Assembly: GCF_050859025.1 (NCBI RefSeq)
Contig: NZ_CP138200.1
Span: forward strand, 2,418,001 to 2,482,000
DNA length: 64,000 bases
Reading direction: 5' to 3'
Source of the DNA: Wukongibacter sp050859025
GTDB lineage: Bacteria > Bacillota > Clostridia > Peptostreptococcales > Caminicellaceae
Shown: positions 24,591-33,031 of the stretch, in pieces
Numbering within the stretch: position 1 is the first letter of the stretch
Layout: each line of letters begins with the position of its first letter
Made by a program: the position numbers and the translations under genes
Notes under the pieces: model-generated
What the model saw: the letters and a program-made list of their open reading frames with translations, nothing else
Database searches by the model: none
Told to the model about the DNA's origin: nothing

Positions 24591-27500
24591 ATGAAAAAAA
24601 TAGAGCTTCAATCCATTGGAGACTATGAAATCATAAGTAAGCCAGATGGTGGAAAAGAAGATATTGCGAAGATTACTCTAAAAAAGGGATTTGAAAAGGC
24701 CATGATTAAATTAGATAGCTTTAGTCATTGCCTTATTCTCACAAAAGATAAAAATGGACTTTTTTGTTATGGAGCAAGAACCTATGATCTATGTGAAAAA
24801 AGTGGTGAGATTTTAGTTGAAGAAGGAAATATAAAAGGCGAGATTATAGATATAAAACCATATTTCCCCTGTGAAGAAAAGGTAGTAGATCTTTTGAAAA
24901 AGCAAAAACCTGCTACAATTCCTTTCAATGGAAATCCAATTGGGGAGTATCTATTTATCAAAAACAGCGGTGTAATACAGTTTCGTGAATCGGAACATCT
25001 TACAAGAGGTGAGATAGAATCGACACTAGGAATGATAGAAGAAGGAGATTATCTTAGAGTACTTTGGTGGTTTCATAGATTTGATAAAAAAGAATTTCGT
25101 AAAAATCGTATGTGTAATCCACCCTACGAAGATGCACCAAGATGTGGAGTTTTTGCTACAAGATCGCCGGTGAGGCCGAACCCTCTTGCATCTACAGTGG
25201 TAAAGGTAAAAGCTGTGGATAAACATAATCATTTCATAAAGGTTCTGGGATTTGATGGATTTGAAAATTCAAAGATACTACAAATTATGCCTTATAATGT
25301 TATACCTGTCTTTGATGGTGTTAGAGTACCAAAGTGGGTAGAACACTGGACCGATTACAAGGTTTTTCAAGAATTAAAAGGTAATGTAGAAAGTATTGAT
25401 TTTAAATCAGAAAACACCATGAATGAAGAAACAGTCTATGTGAAGGAGCTAGAGTCGGAAAGCGAACTAGAACTTGAAAAGATAAATGTCAATGAAATTG
25501 TAGTAGAGAATGCATCTATTCACAACCTGAAGAATATATCTGTAAAAATTCCTAAGAAAAAGATCACAGTATTTACAGGAGTCAGTGGAAGTGGAAAATC
25601 TAGCCTTGCATTTGACACCATATATCATGAGAGTCAAAGGCAATTTATGGATTTGATTTCTTCTGATCTATCTATAGGAAAAGACTTTAATGATACCAAG
25701 GTAGAAAAAATAACTGGATTACAACCAGCTATCGCCATTGAACAAAGAAATTTAGGTATGAATCCAAGATCAACAGTAGGAACAGTATCTAGAACAGGAG
25801 ATTATTTGAAATTATTGTATGCAACTATTGGAGAAAGGATATGTCCACACTGTAATGAACCCGTTTCTAAAAATAATATTTGCAGTAGATGTGGTAGTAT
25901 ATTTTTTAAAATGACACCGTCACTGTTCAGTCATAATCATCCAGACCATATGTGTCCTCTTTGTAAAGGCTTAGGTGAGGAGCTGCAAATTGATGTAGAG
26001 CTTATTATAAGTAATCCTGAGAAGTCCATTTTGGATGGAGCCTCTATATGGTGGGGTAATTTAAGAAAGCATAGAAAAAAGCCTAATGCAAATTGGATGA
26101 GAGGTGAAGTTCTTGCACTAGCTGAAGATATGAATGAAAACTTAGAAGTACCCTTTAGAGAGCTTTCTGAGGCATTTAAAAAGCAACTCTTTTATGGAAC
26201 AAATGGTAGGGAAGTTAGTCTAAATTATGAAAATTCTAATGGAAGAAAGGGAACCATAACAAGACCAGTAGAGGGTGTAGTGAACACCATGTACCGTCTT
26301 TTAAGGGATAATAATACTGAGAAATCTATAGGACATCTTGAACGCTTTATTGTGAAAAAGAGATGTAGTCTTTGTAATGGAGAACGTTTAAGTGAAGAAG
26401 GACGTATAGTAAAAATAGGTAAGACAAGGTATCCAGAAGCTGCTGCTATGAATATCAAAAAGCTAAAATCATGGTGCCATAGAACATACAGCACTTTGAC
26501 TGATGAGAAAAGGGACAAATCAAAGGCTATTTTTATGAAGATATTATATAGATTAAAGAAAATTGAGCAAGTTGGGCTGAGTTATCTAAGCTTGAATAGA
26601 AGTGTCCCCTCGCTTTCCGGTGGAGAGGCTCAAAGACTTAAGATTGCAACTCAGTTTGGTTCAGGGCTTACTAATATTCTCTATATAATGGATGAGCCGT
26701 CCAAGGGCCTTCACCCAAGAGATTATGGATTTCTTATAGAGTCTATAAAGGATCTAAAGAAAATGAGTAACACAATTATTATGGTGGAACATAAAAAGTC
26801 CTTTATTAACATGGCAGATTATATAGTGGAGATAGGTCCAAGAGCAGGAAAGTATGGAGGCCAATTAATACGAGCTGAGGAAATAAGCCATAATGAAAAA
26901 TTATCAAAGGTGGGTAATCGAGAAAAAACTATAGATGAATTACATTTTAGACCTAAGAGCAAATGTATTAATAGTAAAGAGGCATTGATACTAAAGGGGG
27001 CAAATACAAATAACCTAAAAAACATTGACATCATGATACCACTTTCAAAGCTAACTTGTGTTATTGGTGTAAGTGGATCAGGTAAGAGTAGTTTGGTGTC
27101 TAAAACCCTATATCCAGCTATTTTAAAGTCACTGGGAAAAGGAAGTGACATGATAGGAGACTATGATAGGATTATTGGAACCGAGAACCTAAAGGAAGTC
27201 CATCATGTCAGTCAAAGGGCAATAGGAAAGACACCAAGATCCAATCCCGGAACTTATTCAGGAGTCTTTGATTTGATAAGGGATTTTTATGCTAAGCTGG
27301 ACGATGCCAAAAAAAAGAAATTAACTAAGGAGTGTTTTAGTTTCAATAGTAAAAAAGGGCAGTGTCCAGAATGTAAAGGTGCAGGTCAAATAGCAGTTTC
27401 TATGCATTTTATGTCAGATATTTATATAACATGTACAAAATGTAATGGGAAAAGATATCAAGACAAGATTCTAGAAGTGAAGTATAAAGGATATAGTATT

Positions 27501-27926
27501 TCAGATTTATTAGAGCTTGAAATCAATGAAGTAAAGGAAATATTCAAAGATGAAAATAAGATTTTTGCTATACTTGATATGCTGGATAAGGTTGGAGTAT
27601 CATACATTAAGCTAGGTCAAAGTGCAACAACTCTTTCAGGAGGAGAAGCACAGAGAATAAAGCTGGCAAAAGAATTATGCCTAGGTAAGACAAAGGATGT
27701 ATTATACATTCTTGATGAGCCTACAACGGGTCTTCACGATGAAGATATACAAAAATTGATTCACATTATTAAAGAATTAACTAATAATGGAGCCACTGTC
27801 ATAGTAATAGAACACAATACTTTGCTTATAGAACGAGCGGACTGGATTATTGAGATGGGTCCAGAAGGTGGGGATTTAGGAGGTCATATTATAAATGAAG
27901 GTTGGTATAAGGATAGTAGCATGTAA
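24591..27926 (+). CDS. Fusion of TrmO-like domain(s) with a UvrA-like ABC ATPase
   Basis: A 1111-residue protein. Residues ~7-98 look like a degenerate TrmO/UPF0066 domain (LDSFSHCLIL, GEIIDIKPYFPCEE). Residues ~115-260 are a second TrmO-like domain with the signature GVFATRSPVRPNPLAST (186-202); TrmO methylates t6A37 in tRNA using S-adenosylmethionine. From ~300 it is UvrA-like: Walker A GVSGSGKSS (330-338) and again in the second half, signatures LSGGEAQRLK and LSGGEAQRIK, and zinc fingers (CPHC.CSRC, CPLC.CSLC, CPEC.CTKC). The UvrA part (~810 residues) is shorter than UvrA (~940), as in UvrA2/DrrC-type proteins linked to drug resistance. AraC-GyrI precedes it; MarR and MATE genes follow. 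Confidence 0.85.
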   Translation: MKKIELQSIGDYEIISKPDGGKEDIAKITLKKGFEKAMIKLDSFSHCLILTKDKNGLFCYGARTYDLCEKSGEILVEEGNIKGEIIDIKPYFPCEEKVVDLLKKQKPATIPFNGNPIGEYLFIKNSGVIQFRESEHLTRGEIESTLGMIEEGDYLRVLWWFHRFDKKEFRKNRMCNPPYEDAPRCGVFATRSPVRPNPLASTVVKVKAVDKHNHFIKVLGFDGFENSKILQIMPYNVIPVFDGVRVPKWVEHWTDYKVFQELKGNVESIDFKSENTMNEETVYVKELESESELELEKINVNEIVVENASIHNLKNISVKIPKKKITVFTGVSGSGKSSLAFDTIYHESQRQFMDLISSDLSIGKDFNDTKVEKITGLQPAIAIEQRNLGMNPRSTVGTVSRTGDYLKLLYATIGERICPHCNEPVSKNNICSRCGSIFFKMTPSLFSHNHPDHMCPLCKGLGEELQIDVELIISNPEKSILDGASIWWGNLRKHRKKPNANWMRGEVLALAEDMNENLEVPFRELSEAFKKQLFYGTNGREVSLNYENSNGRKGTITRPVEGVVNTMYRLLRDNNTEKSIGHLERFIVKKRCSLCNGERLSEEGRIVKIGKTRYPEAAAMNIKKLKSWCHRTYSTLTDEKRDKSKAIFMKILYRLKKIEQVGLSYLSLNRSVPSLSGGEAQRLKIATQFGSGLTNILYIMDEPSKGLHPRDYGFLIESIKDLKKMSNTIIMVEHKKSFINMADYIVEIGPRAGKYGGQLIRAEEISHNEKLSKVGNREKTIDELHFRPKSKCINSKEALILKGANTNNLKNIDIMIPLSKLTCVIGVSGSGKSSLVSKTLYPAILKSLGKGSDMIGDYDRIIGTENLKEVHHVSQRAIGKTPRSNPGTYSGVFDLIRDFYAKLDDAKKKKLTKECFSFNSKKGQCPECKGAGQIAVSMHFMSDIYITCTKCNGKRYQDKILEVKYKGYSISDLLELEINEVKEIFKDENKIFAILDMLDKVGVSYIKLGQSATTLSGGEAQRIKLAKELCLGKTKDVLYILDEPTTGLHDEDIQKLIHIIKELTNNGATVIVIEHNTLLIERADWIIEMGPEGGDLGGHIINEGWYKDSSM

Positions 27927-28026
27927 TTATGAGAGATAAAATAGTAGAAGGAAAAGATATCATAATTTCTATAGAGTTTGATGTATAGATATTAGATTAT
28001 TAGAGCAGAATAGTAAGAAAAAAATA

Positions 28027-28074
28027 GTTGCAATAACATCATATATTAAGTATACTATAGATAGTTGCAATAGC
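28027..28074 (+). promoter_or_regulatory. marR promoter with two putative MarR operators
   Basis: A -35 TTGCAA (28028-28033) and -10 TATACT (28051-28056) are spaced 17 bases apart. The -35 lies inside GTTGCAATAAC (28027-28037), and GTTGCAATAGC follows the -10 at 28064-28074. The same 11-mer recurs at 28632 in front of the MATE gene. Repression by the downstream MarR protein is inferred. Confidence 0.75.
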
Positions 28075-28133
28075 ATTCTATTTTATTAGGTTTATAAGAA
28101 TTGCTTAAATCACTAGCTTGAGGAGAGAATTAT

Positions 28134-28577
28134 ATGGCATATGAATCCTTTGGAAAATATATTGGTGCAATCTATAGACATCAACAAATAATTATTAATC
28201 AAAAACTAAAACCCTACGGCATTGGAAGTGGACAATATATTTTTCTTATAAAAATATATGAAAATGAAGGAATATCTCAGAAGGAGTTAAGTAAGCTGAT
28301 AAGCATTGATAAGACAACAACAGCTAAGGCTATAAAAAAGTTAGAAGAAGAGGTATACATTTATAGAATAAAAGATCCAGAAGATAAAAGATATCATAAG
28401 CTATATCTAACTCAAAAAGGAAAGGATTTTATGCCAACCTTGCATAGAGTTTTGAGAGGTGTGACGACTATACTTACTGATGGAATGGATGATAGACAGC
28501 ATAAGGAAACCATAGACTCTTTAAAGCATATGCTTAAGAATGCCTATGAAGAGGTTGAGTCATTGAGAAGTAAATAG
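28134..28577 (+). CDS. MarR-family transcriptional regulator
   Basis: A 147-residue winged-helix regulator with the MarR layout: helices for dimerisation at both ends, a recognition region YENEGISQKELSKLISIDKTTTAKAIKKLEEE, and the wing IYRIKDPEDKRYHKLYLTQKG with the conserved D-R pair. It probably represses itself and the MATE pump 91 bases downstream, as both are flanked by the same GTTGCAATAAC sequence. Ligands would be small phenolic or drug-like molecules by analogy. The start ATG follows GAGGAGAG. Confidence 0.92.
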   Translation: MAYESFGKYIGAIYRHQQIIINQKLKPYGIGSGQYIFLIKIYENEGISQKELSKLISIDKTTTAKAIKKLEEEVYIYRIKDPEDKRYHKLYLTQKGKDFMPTLHRVLRGVTTILTDGMDDRQHKETIDSLKHMLKNAYEEVESLRSK

Positions 28578-28582
28578 GATAG

Positions 28583-28622
28583 TTTTTTATGCATTCGATA
28601 TAGGTATTGGATGCATAAAAAA
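28583..28622. repeat. Inverted repeat between marR and the MATE gene
   Basis: TTTTTTATGCATTC (28583-28596) pairs with GGATGCATAAAAAA (28609-28622), one G-U pair. The order (T run before the stem, A run after it) is the opposite of a normal bidirectional terminator, so it may instead be an RNA hairpin that separates marR from the pump. Confidence 0.6.
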
Positions 28623-28631
28623 GAGATAATA

Positions 28632-28642
28632 GTTGCAATAAC
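28632..28642 (+). promoter_or_regulatory. Third putative MarR operator, before the MATE gene
   Basis: GTTGCAATAAC, identical to the operator over the marR -35, sits 27 bases before the MATE start codon. A bound regulator there could act as a roadblock to readthrough from marR. Confidence 0.65.
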
Positions 28643-28668
28643 ATACTATATAAGGGAGGCAGTACGAT

Positions 28669-30030
28669 ATGCAGCAAGGAAATAGAACTCGATTGACTAG
28701 TGGAAAGGTAGAAAGCTTATTGTTAAGGTTAACTATACCGATGATATTTGGAATGGTTGGGATGGTTGTCTTTAATTTAGTTGATACCTACTTTGTAGGT
28801 AGATTGGGGACAGATCAGCTAGCGGCACTTACATTTACCTTTCCAGTTGTTCTAGTAATTAATAGCTTGGCACTTGGACTTGGTATAGGAGCATCCTCTG
28901 TTATATCAAAGGCTGTTGGTGAGGGCGATAATCATAGGGTACAGAGACTAGCAACAGATAGCTTGATACTATCTATTTTATTAGTAATAGTATTTGTGAC
29001 TATTGGGATTTTAACAATTGAACCAGTGTTTAAATTATTGGGAGTTAGCTCTGAAATCATGCCCTATGTAAAAGAATATATGAGAATTTGGTATTTTGGT
29101 GTAGTATTTGTCGTTGTTCCTATGGTAGGAAATAATACAATACGTGCATTGGGTGATACTAAAACACCAGGAATTATTATGATGATTTCAGCAGGAATTA
29201 ACCTAGTTCTTGATCCAGTACTAATTTATGGATTAGGACCTTTTCCTAAGCTAGGTATAGGAGGTGCAGCTATAGCAACAGTAATAGCGAGAGCATTAAC
29301 ATTTCTAACGGCAGCCTATGTACTTATAATTAGAGAAAAGGTTGTGACTTTTGAGAAGGCTAGGTTAAGTGAGGTTATGGATTCATGGAAGCAGATATTG
29401 TTTATAGGTCTACCTAATGCCTTGACAAGAATGGTTATTCCTATTGCGGCAGGTGTAATAACTAGCTTGATTTCCTCCTATGGTACAAAGGCAGTTGCCG
29501 GTTTTGGAGTTGCCACTAGAATTGAATTTTTTGCCTTAGCCCTAGTGAATGCACTTTCATCGGTTATGGGTCCTTTTGTGGGACAGAATTGGGGAGCAAG
29601 AGAATTTGAACGTGTAAAAAGAAGTATAAGGTTCAGTGAAAAAATTTCTGTTATTTTTAACTTTGTATTGTTTCTTCTTTTAGCCATATTTGCAAGTCAA
29701 ATTGGAGGGATATTTAATAAAGATACAGAGGTGATAAAAAACATAAGCATTTATTTACGAATTGTTCCCATCGGATATGGATTACAAGGAATAATATTGA
29801 TTTCCTCATCGGTATTAAATGTTTTTAAGAAACCATTACATGCAGCACTATTGACCATTATTCAGATGTTCATTATATATATACCTCTTGCATTTATAGG
29901 ATCAAGGATATTTGGAATAACGGGGATTTTTGGAGCCCTTACCATATCTAATATTCTAACGGGTATGATTGCACATAAAATATTAAGTATAGTTTTAAAA
30001 AATGTGCTTAGAATAGAACCAGAGATGTAA
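28669..30030 (+). CDS. MATE family multidrug efflux transporter
   Basis: A 453-residue membrane protein with 12 predicted helices in two MatE halves. Typical motifs: TIPMIFGMVGMVVFNLVDTYF, GRLGTDQLAALTF, SSVISKAVGEGD, and in the second half LVNALSSVMGPFVGQNWGA. MATE pumps export cationic drugs with Na+ or H+ antiport. AGGGAGGC precedes ATG. It is downstream of marR and behind a shared operator sequence, so it is probably the pump regulated by that MarR protein. The drug range cannot be deduced. Confidence 0.93.
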   Translation: MQQGNRTRLTSGKVESLLLRLTIPMIFGMVGMVVFNLVDTYFVGRLGTDQLAALTFTFPVVLVINSLALGLGIGASSVISKAVGEGDNHRVQRLATDSLILSILLVIVFVTIGILTIEPVFKLLGVSSEIMPYVKEYMRIWYFGVVFVVVPMVGNNTIRALGDTKTPGIIMMISAGINLVLDPVLIYGLGPFPKLGIGGAAIATVIARALTFLTAAYVLIIREKVVTFEKARLSEVMDSWKQILFIGLPNALTRMVIPIAAGVITSLISSYGTKAVAGFGVATRIEFFALALVNALSSVMGPFVGQNWGAREFERVKRSIRFSEKISVIFNFVLFLLLAIFASQIGGIFNKDTEVIKNISIYLRIVPIGYGLQGIILISSSVLNVFKKPLHAALLTIIQMFIIYIPLAFIGSRIFGITGIFGALTISNILTGMIAHKILSIVLKNVLRIEPEM

Positions 30031-30167
30031 TATAAAAGTGTGCTAGAAATAGAAAATTAAATTTTTATAGTAAGCTGAAATCTTTCCCAACCATAGGATT
30101 GACATTTATAACGGAGCTTGATAACATTAACTAAATCAATGAAAATATATACAAAAAAATTTATTTT

Positions 30168-30271
30168 TATAGAGATTCCAGTCAAAACTTTAATTTATAC
30201 ACACCAAAAGTTCTAAGATTCATCGGATATTTTGATATGTATAAATTAAGATTGACTTGGAACTTTCTATA
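30168..30271 (+). repeat. Family A hairpin element, copy A-8
   Basis: Starts TATAGAGATTCCAGTCAAAA and ends ACTTGGAACTTTCTATA. The arms TTAATTTATACACACCAAAA and TTTTGATATGTATAAATTAA pair well. It shares its last TATA (30268-30271) with the next copy. Confidence 0.9.
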
Positions 30272-30371
30272 GGGATTCAAGTAGAGACTTTAATTTATAC
30301 ATGTCCAAAACTCCCAGAAACGCTGAGTATTTGTACATGTATAAATTAAGTTCTACTATTTGAACCCTATA
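30268..30371 (+). repeat. Family A hairpin element, copy A-9 (subtype A2)
   Basis: Starts TATAGGGATTCAAGTAGAGA and ends ACTATTTGAACCCTATA. The arms AATTTATACATGTCCAAAAC and TTTGTACATGTATAAATTAA pair well, with loop CCCAGAAACGCTGAG. It is in direct tandem with A-8 through a shared TATA and ends 50 bases before larA. Confidence 0.9.
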
Positions 30372-30420
30372 TATTTGATTAGGAAAGCACTTTTTGTATG
30401 TAATTGTAGGGGGAAGAAAA

Positions 30421-31677
30421 ATGAAATATGAATTAAAGTTTGGAAAGGATAAAGTAAAGTTTGAAATCGACGATAAAAACTATATGGGTGAAATCCTTCC
30501 AAGGGAAATAGAAAGTGATATAACTGGAGAAGCCGAGGTGGAAAGAGCCCTTAAAAATCCTATTGGAACATCAAGGCTTAAGGATATAGTAAAGCCGGGA
30601 GAAAAAATAGTAATAGTAACGAGCGACATAACAAGACCGATGCCGAGCAAAAAAGTACTACCACCGGTTTTAAGGGAACTAAGTCTAGCAAATGTAAGTA
30701 AAAAGGACATAACAATTGTTTTGGCCCTAGGAAGCCATAGGTCACATACAGAAGAAGAGAAAAGGAATTTAATTGGTGATGAAATATATGACAGTGAAAT
30801 AGAAATAATAGATAGTGATATGAATAAATGCATTAACTTGGGAGAATGCACCAATGGTACACCAGTGGATATATTCAAACCTGTGGCAAAAGCAGATAGA
30901 ATAATATGTATGGGAAATATAGAATACCACTATTTTGCAGGATATAGTGGCGGATCAAAGGCGATAATGCCGGGAGTATCAAGTCATGATGCTATACAGG
31001 CAAACCATTCAAATATGATAAAAGATGAAGCCTATGCTGGAAATCTAGAGACAAATCCCGTAAGACAGGATATTGACGAAACAGGAGAATTTGTAAAAAT
31101 TGATTTTATTATAAATGTAGTTCTCAATAAGAAAAAAGAGATAGTAAAGGCCGTAGCTGGTCATTACATAAAAGCCCATAGAGAAGGCTGTAGACATCTA
31201 GATGAAATGTACGGAGTAGAAATAGAGAAGCAAGGGGATATTGTCATAGTATCTCCGGGTGGATTTCCGAAGGATTTAAATATATATCAGTCACAGAAGG
31301 GACTTGATAACTCAAAGCATGCTGTTAGAGAGGGTGGGATAATAATTCTAGCAGCATCTGCCAAGGAAGGATTTGGTGAGAAAACATTTGAAGATTGGAT
31401 GTTACATAAAAAACCAAGGGAAATGATAAAAGAGATAAAGGAGAATTTCAAGTTGGGAGGCCATAAGGCTGCTGCAATAGCAATGATACTCCAGAAAGCG
31501 GATATATATATGGTGACTGATCTAGAGGATGAGTTAGTAAGAAAAATAAACTTTAAACCCTTCAATACTGTTCAGGGGGCAATAGAGGCAGCTTTGAAGG
31601 AATTAGGAGAAGATTCACAAATAATGATAATGCCTGCAGCGGGGTCTACTTTACCTAGATTTAACTCTAGCTGCTGA
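30421..31677 (+). CDS. larA: Nickel-dependent lactate racemase (LarA family)
   Basis: A 418-residue LarA-type 2-hydroxyacid racemase. Visible conserved regions: LALGSHRSHTEEE, MGNIEYHYFAGYSGGSKAI (containing the catalytic His and the cofactor-pocket glycines), PGVSSHDAIQANHSNMI, and ADIYMVTDLEDELV. The enzyme uses a nickel-pincer nucleotide made by LarB/LarC/LarE, none of which is in this window. The start at 30421 is taken because GGGGGAAG precedes it; the frame reaches 30394. Other members of the family racemise different 2-hydroxyacids, so lactate itself is not certain. Two tandem family A hairpins lie in its leader. Confidence 0.85.
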   Translation: MKYELKFGKDKVKFEIDDKNYMGEILPREIESDITGEAEVERALKNPIGTSRLKDIVKPGEKIVIVTSDITRPMPSKKVLPPVLRELSLANVSKKDITIVLALGSHRSHTEEEKRNLIGDEIYDSEIEIIDSDMNKCINLGECTNGTPVDIFKPVAKADRIICMGNIEYHYFAGYSGGSKAIMPGVSSHDAIQANHSNMIKDEAYAGNLETNPVRQDIDETGEFVKIDFIINVVLNKKKEIVKAVAGHYIKAHREGCRHLDEMYGVEIEKQGDIVIVSPGGFPKDLNIYQSQKGLDNSKHAVREGGIIILAASAKEGFGEKTFEDWMLHKKPREMIKEIKENFKLGGHKAAAIAMILQKADIYMVTDLEDELVRKINFKPFNTVQGAIEAALKELGEDSQIMIMPAAGSTLPRFNSSC

Positions 31678-31709
31678 CGGTTGATTTCTAATAATCGATT
31701 GTTTAAAAC

Positions 31710-31770
31710 TTGTAAATGGAAAAATTCTATGATATACTTAGGTAAACGTTTTACTAAAACGTTTACCTAA
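31710..31770 (+). promoter_or_regulatory. rbsR promoter with LacI-type operator
   Basis: TTGTAA (31710-31715) and TATACT (31733-31738) are 17 bases apart. They are followed by a perfect inverted repeat TTAGGTAAACGTTTT-ACT-AAAACGTTTACCTAA (31738-31770), which contains two AAACGTTT cores of the LacI/GalR type. RbsR (next gene) probably binds here and represses itself and the operon. Confidence 0.85.
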
Positions 31771-31878
31771 GCTCTTTATTGATATCATTTTTCGAAGAGA
31801 AATTTGATTAAAACGAAGGGGCTTGACAATTTTGAGTTTTTAGTTGCTATGGTAGATTAAGGAGACCGAGTAGAGAAA

Positions 31879-32883
31879 ATGAAAATAACTATAAAAGAGA
31901 TTGCTAAAATGGCAGGAGTATCCACTGCTACAGTTTCTAAGATATTAAATAAAAAGGATAAGAATATTAGTGACTCAACAAGGCAAAAGGTGCTAGGTAT
32001 TGTGAAGGAGCATAATTACATTCCTAATACTATAGCTAGAAGTCTGGTTACTCGACAAACCAAAACTATTGGATTAGTTATACCCGATATTGCAAATCCC
32101 TTTTTCCCGGAGCTTGCAAGAGGGGCAGAAGATAAGGCGAATGAGTCTGGATATAATATTATATTTTGCAACACCGATGATAATATTGAAAAAGAAGAAA
32201 AATATATCAATATGCTAATTGAAAAGATGATTGATGGAATCATTTTTACTCAGTCTGCTAAAAGAACTATGGGTTTTAAAAATTTAAACCTAAGATCCAC
32301 TCCAATAGTTCTCATTGATAGAGATATGGAACTAGAAGGTGTTGTGGGAAAGGTATTAGTAGATAATTTTGCTGGAGCATATGAGGGTGTAAGTTACCTG
32401 TTGGATAAAGGGTATAGGAAGATTGCATTTATTACAGGTGCTCTAACTACTGATACCTCAGTAAATCGTTTAAACGGATATAAAAATGCATTGATAGATT
32501 TTGGAATCCTATATGATGATGAATATGTTTTAGCTGGAGAATATAAAAGTGAATGGGGCTTTAAAGCTATAGAGCAGTTAGTGAATAAAGAAACTGATTT
32601 TGATGCAGTTTTTTGTGGGAATGATTTAATTGCACTTAGTGTTATAAAGGCTCTAAAGAATTATGGGAAAGCCATACCTGAAGATGTTGGTGTCCTAGGT
32701 TTTGATGACATATATATGTCTAAGTTTATTGAACCAGAACTCTCTACAATTAGACAGCCAAATTATGAAATGGGTTATAAGGCTGTAGAGATATTAATAA
32801 ATATTCTTGAAAATCCTACGGGAAAAAATATAGAGAGAAAATTAGTATTAAATACAGAGCTTATAATAAGAAAATCAACGTAA
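31879..32883 (+). CDS. rbsR: LacI-family ribose operon repressor
   Basis: A 334-residue repressor. The N-terminal HTH reads TIKEIAKMAGVSTATVSKIL, with the hinge helix NTIARSLVTRQT. The C-terminal periplasmic-binding-like domain (TIGLVIPDIANPFFPELARG, FCGNDLIALSVIKAL, VGVLGFDDIYMSKFIEP) would bind ribose or a phosphorylated derivative. It is the first gene of a cluster rbsR-K-D-A-C-B. AAACGTTT-type operators lie upstream (31738) and between this gene and rbsK. GGAGACC precedes the start at a longer than usual distance, so the ATG is likely but not certain. Confidence 0.9.
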   Translation: MKITIKEIAKMAGVSTATVSKILNKKDKNISDSTRQKVLGIVKEHNYIPNTIARSLVTRQTKTIGLVIPDIANPFFPELARGAEDKANESGYNIIFCNTDDNIEKEEKYINMLIEKMIDGIIFTQSAKRTMGFKNLNLRSTPIVLIDRDMELEGVVGKVLVDNFAGAYEGVSYLLDKGYRKIAFITGALTTDTSVNRLNGYKNALIDFGILYDDEYVLAGEYKSEWGFKAIEQLVNKETDFDAVFCGNDLIALSVIKALKNYGKAIPEDVGVLGFDDIYMSKFIEPELSTIRQPNYEMGYKAVEILINILENPTGKNIERKLVLNTELIIRKST

Positions 32884-32894
32884 ATTTTTTTCTG

Positions 32895-32983
32895 TAGGTA
32901 AACGTTTAACTAGGAGTTATCTAAAATATTGAATATGCAATAGAAAATGAATATATTTTTTTGACAGGTTAAACGATTAAGTT
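32895..32983 (+). promoter_or_regulatory. Two further RbsR operator-like sites upstream of rbsK
   Basis: TAGGTAAACGTTTAACTAGG (32895-32914) and GGTTAAACGATTAAGTT (32967-32983) share the TAAACG core with the operator at 31738. A TTGACA (32961-32966) abuts the second; I see no well-spaced -10 behind it, so a separate rbsK promoter is possible but unproven. Confidence 0.6.
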
Positions 32984-33031
32984 GTTGGAAATACTAGATA
33001 GTGTCTAAAGTGATTAAAGAGAGGTGAAAAA

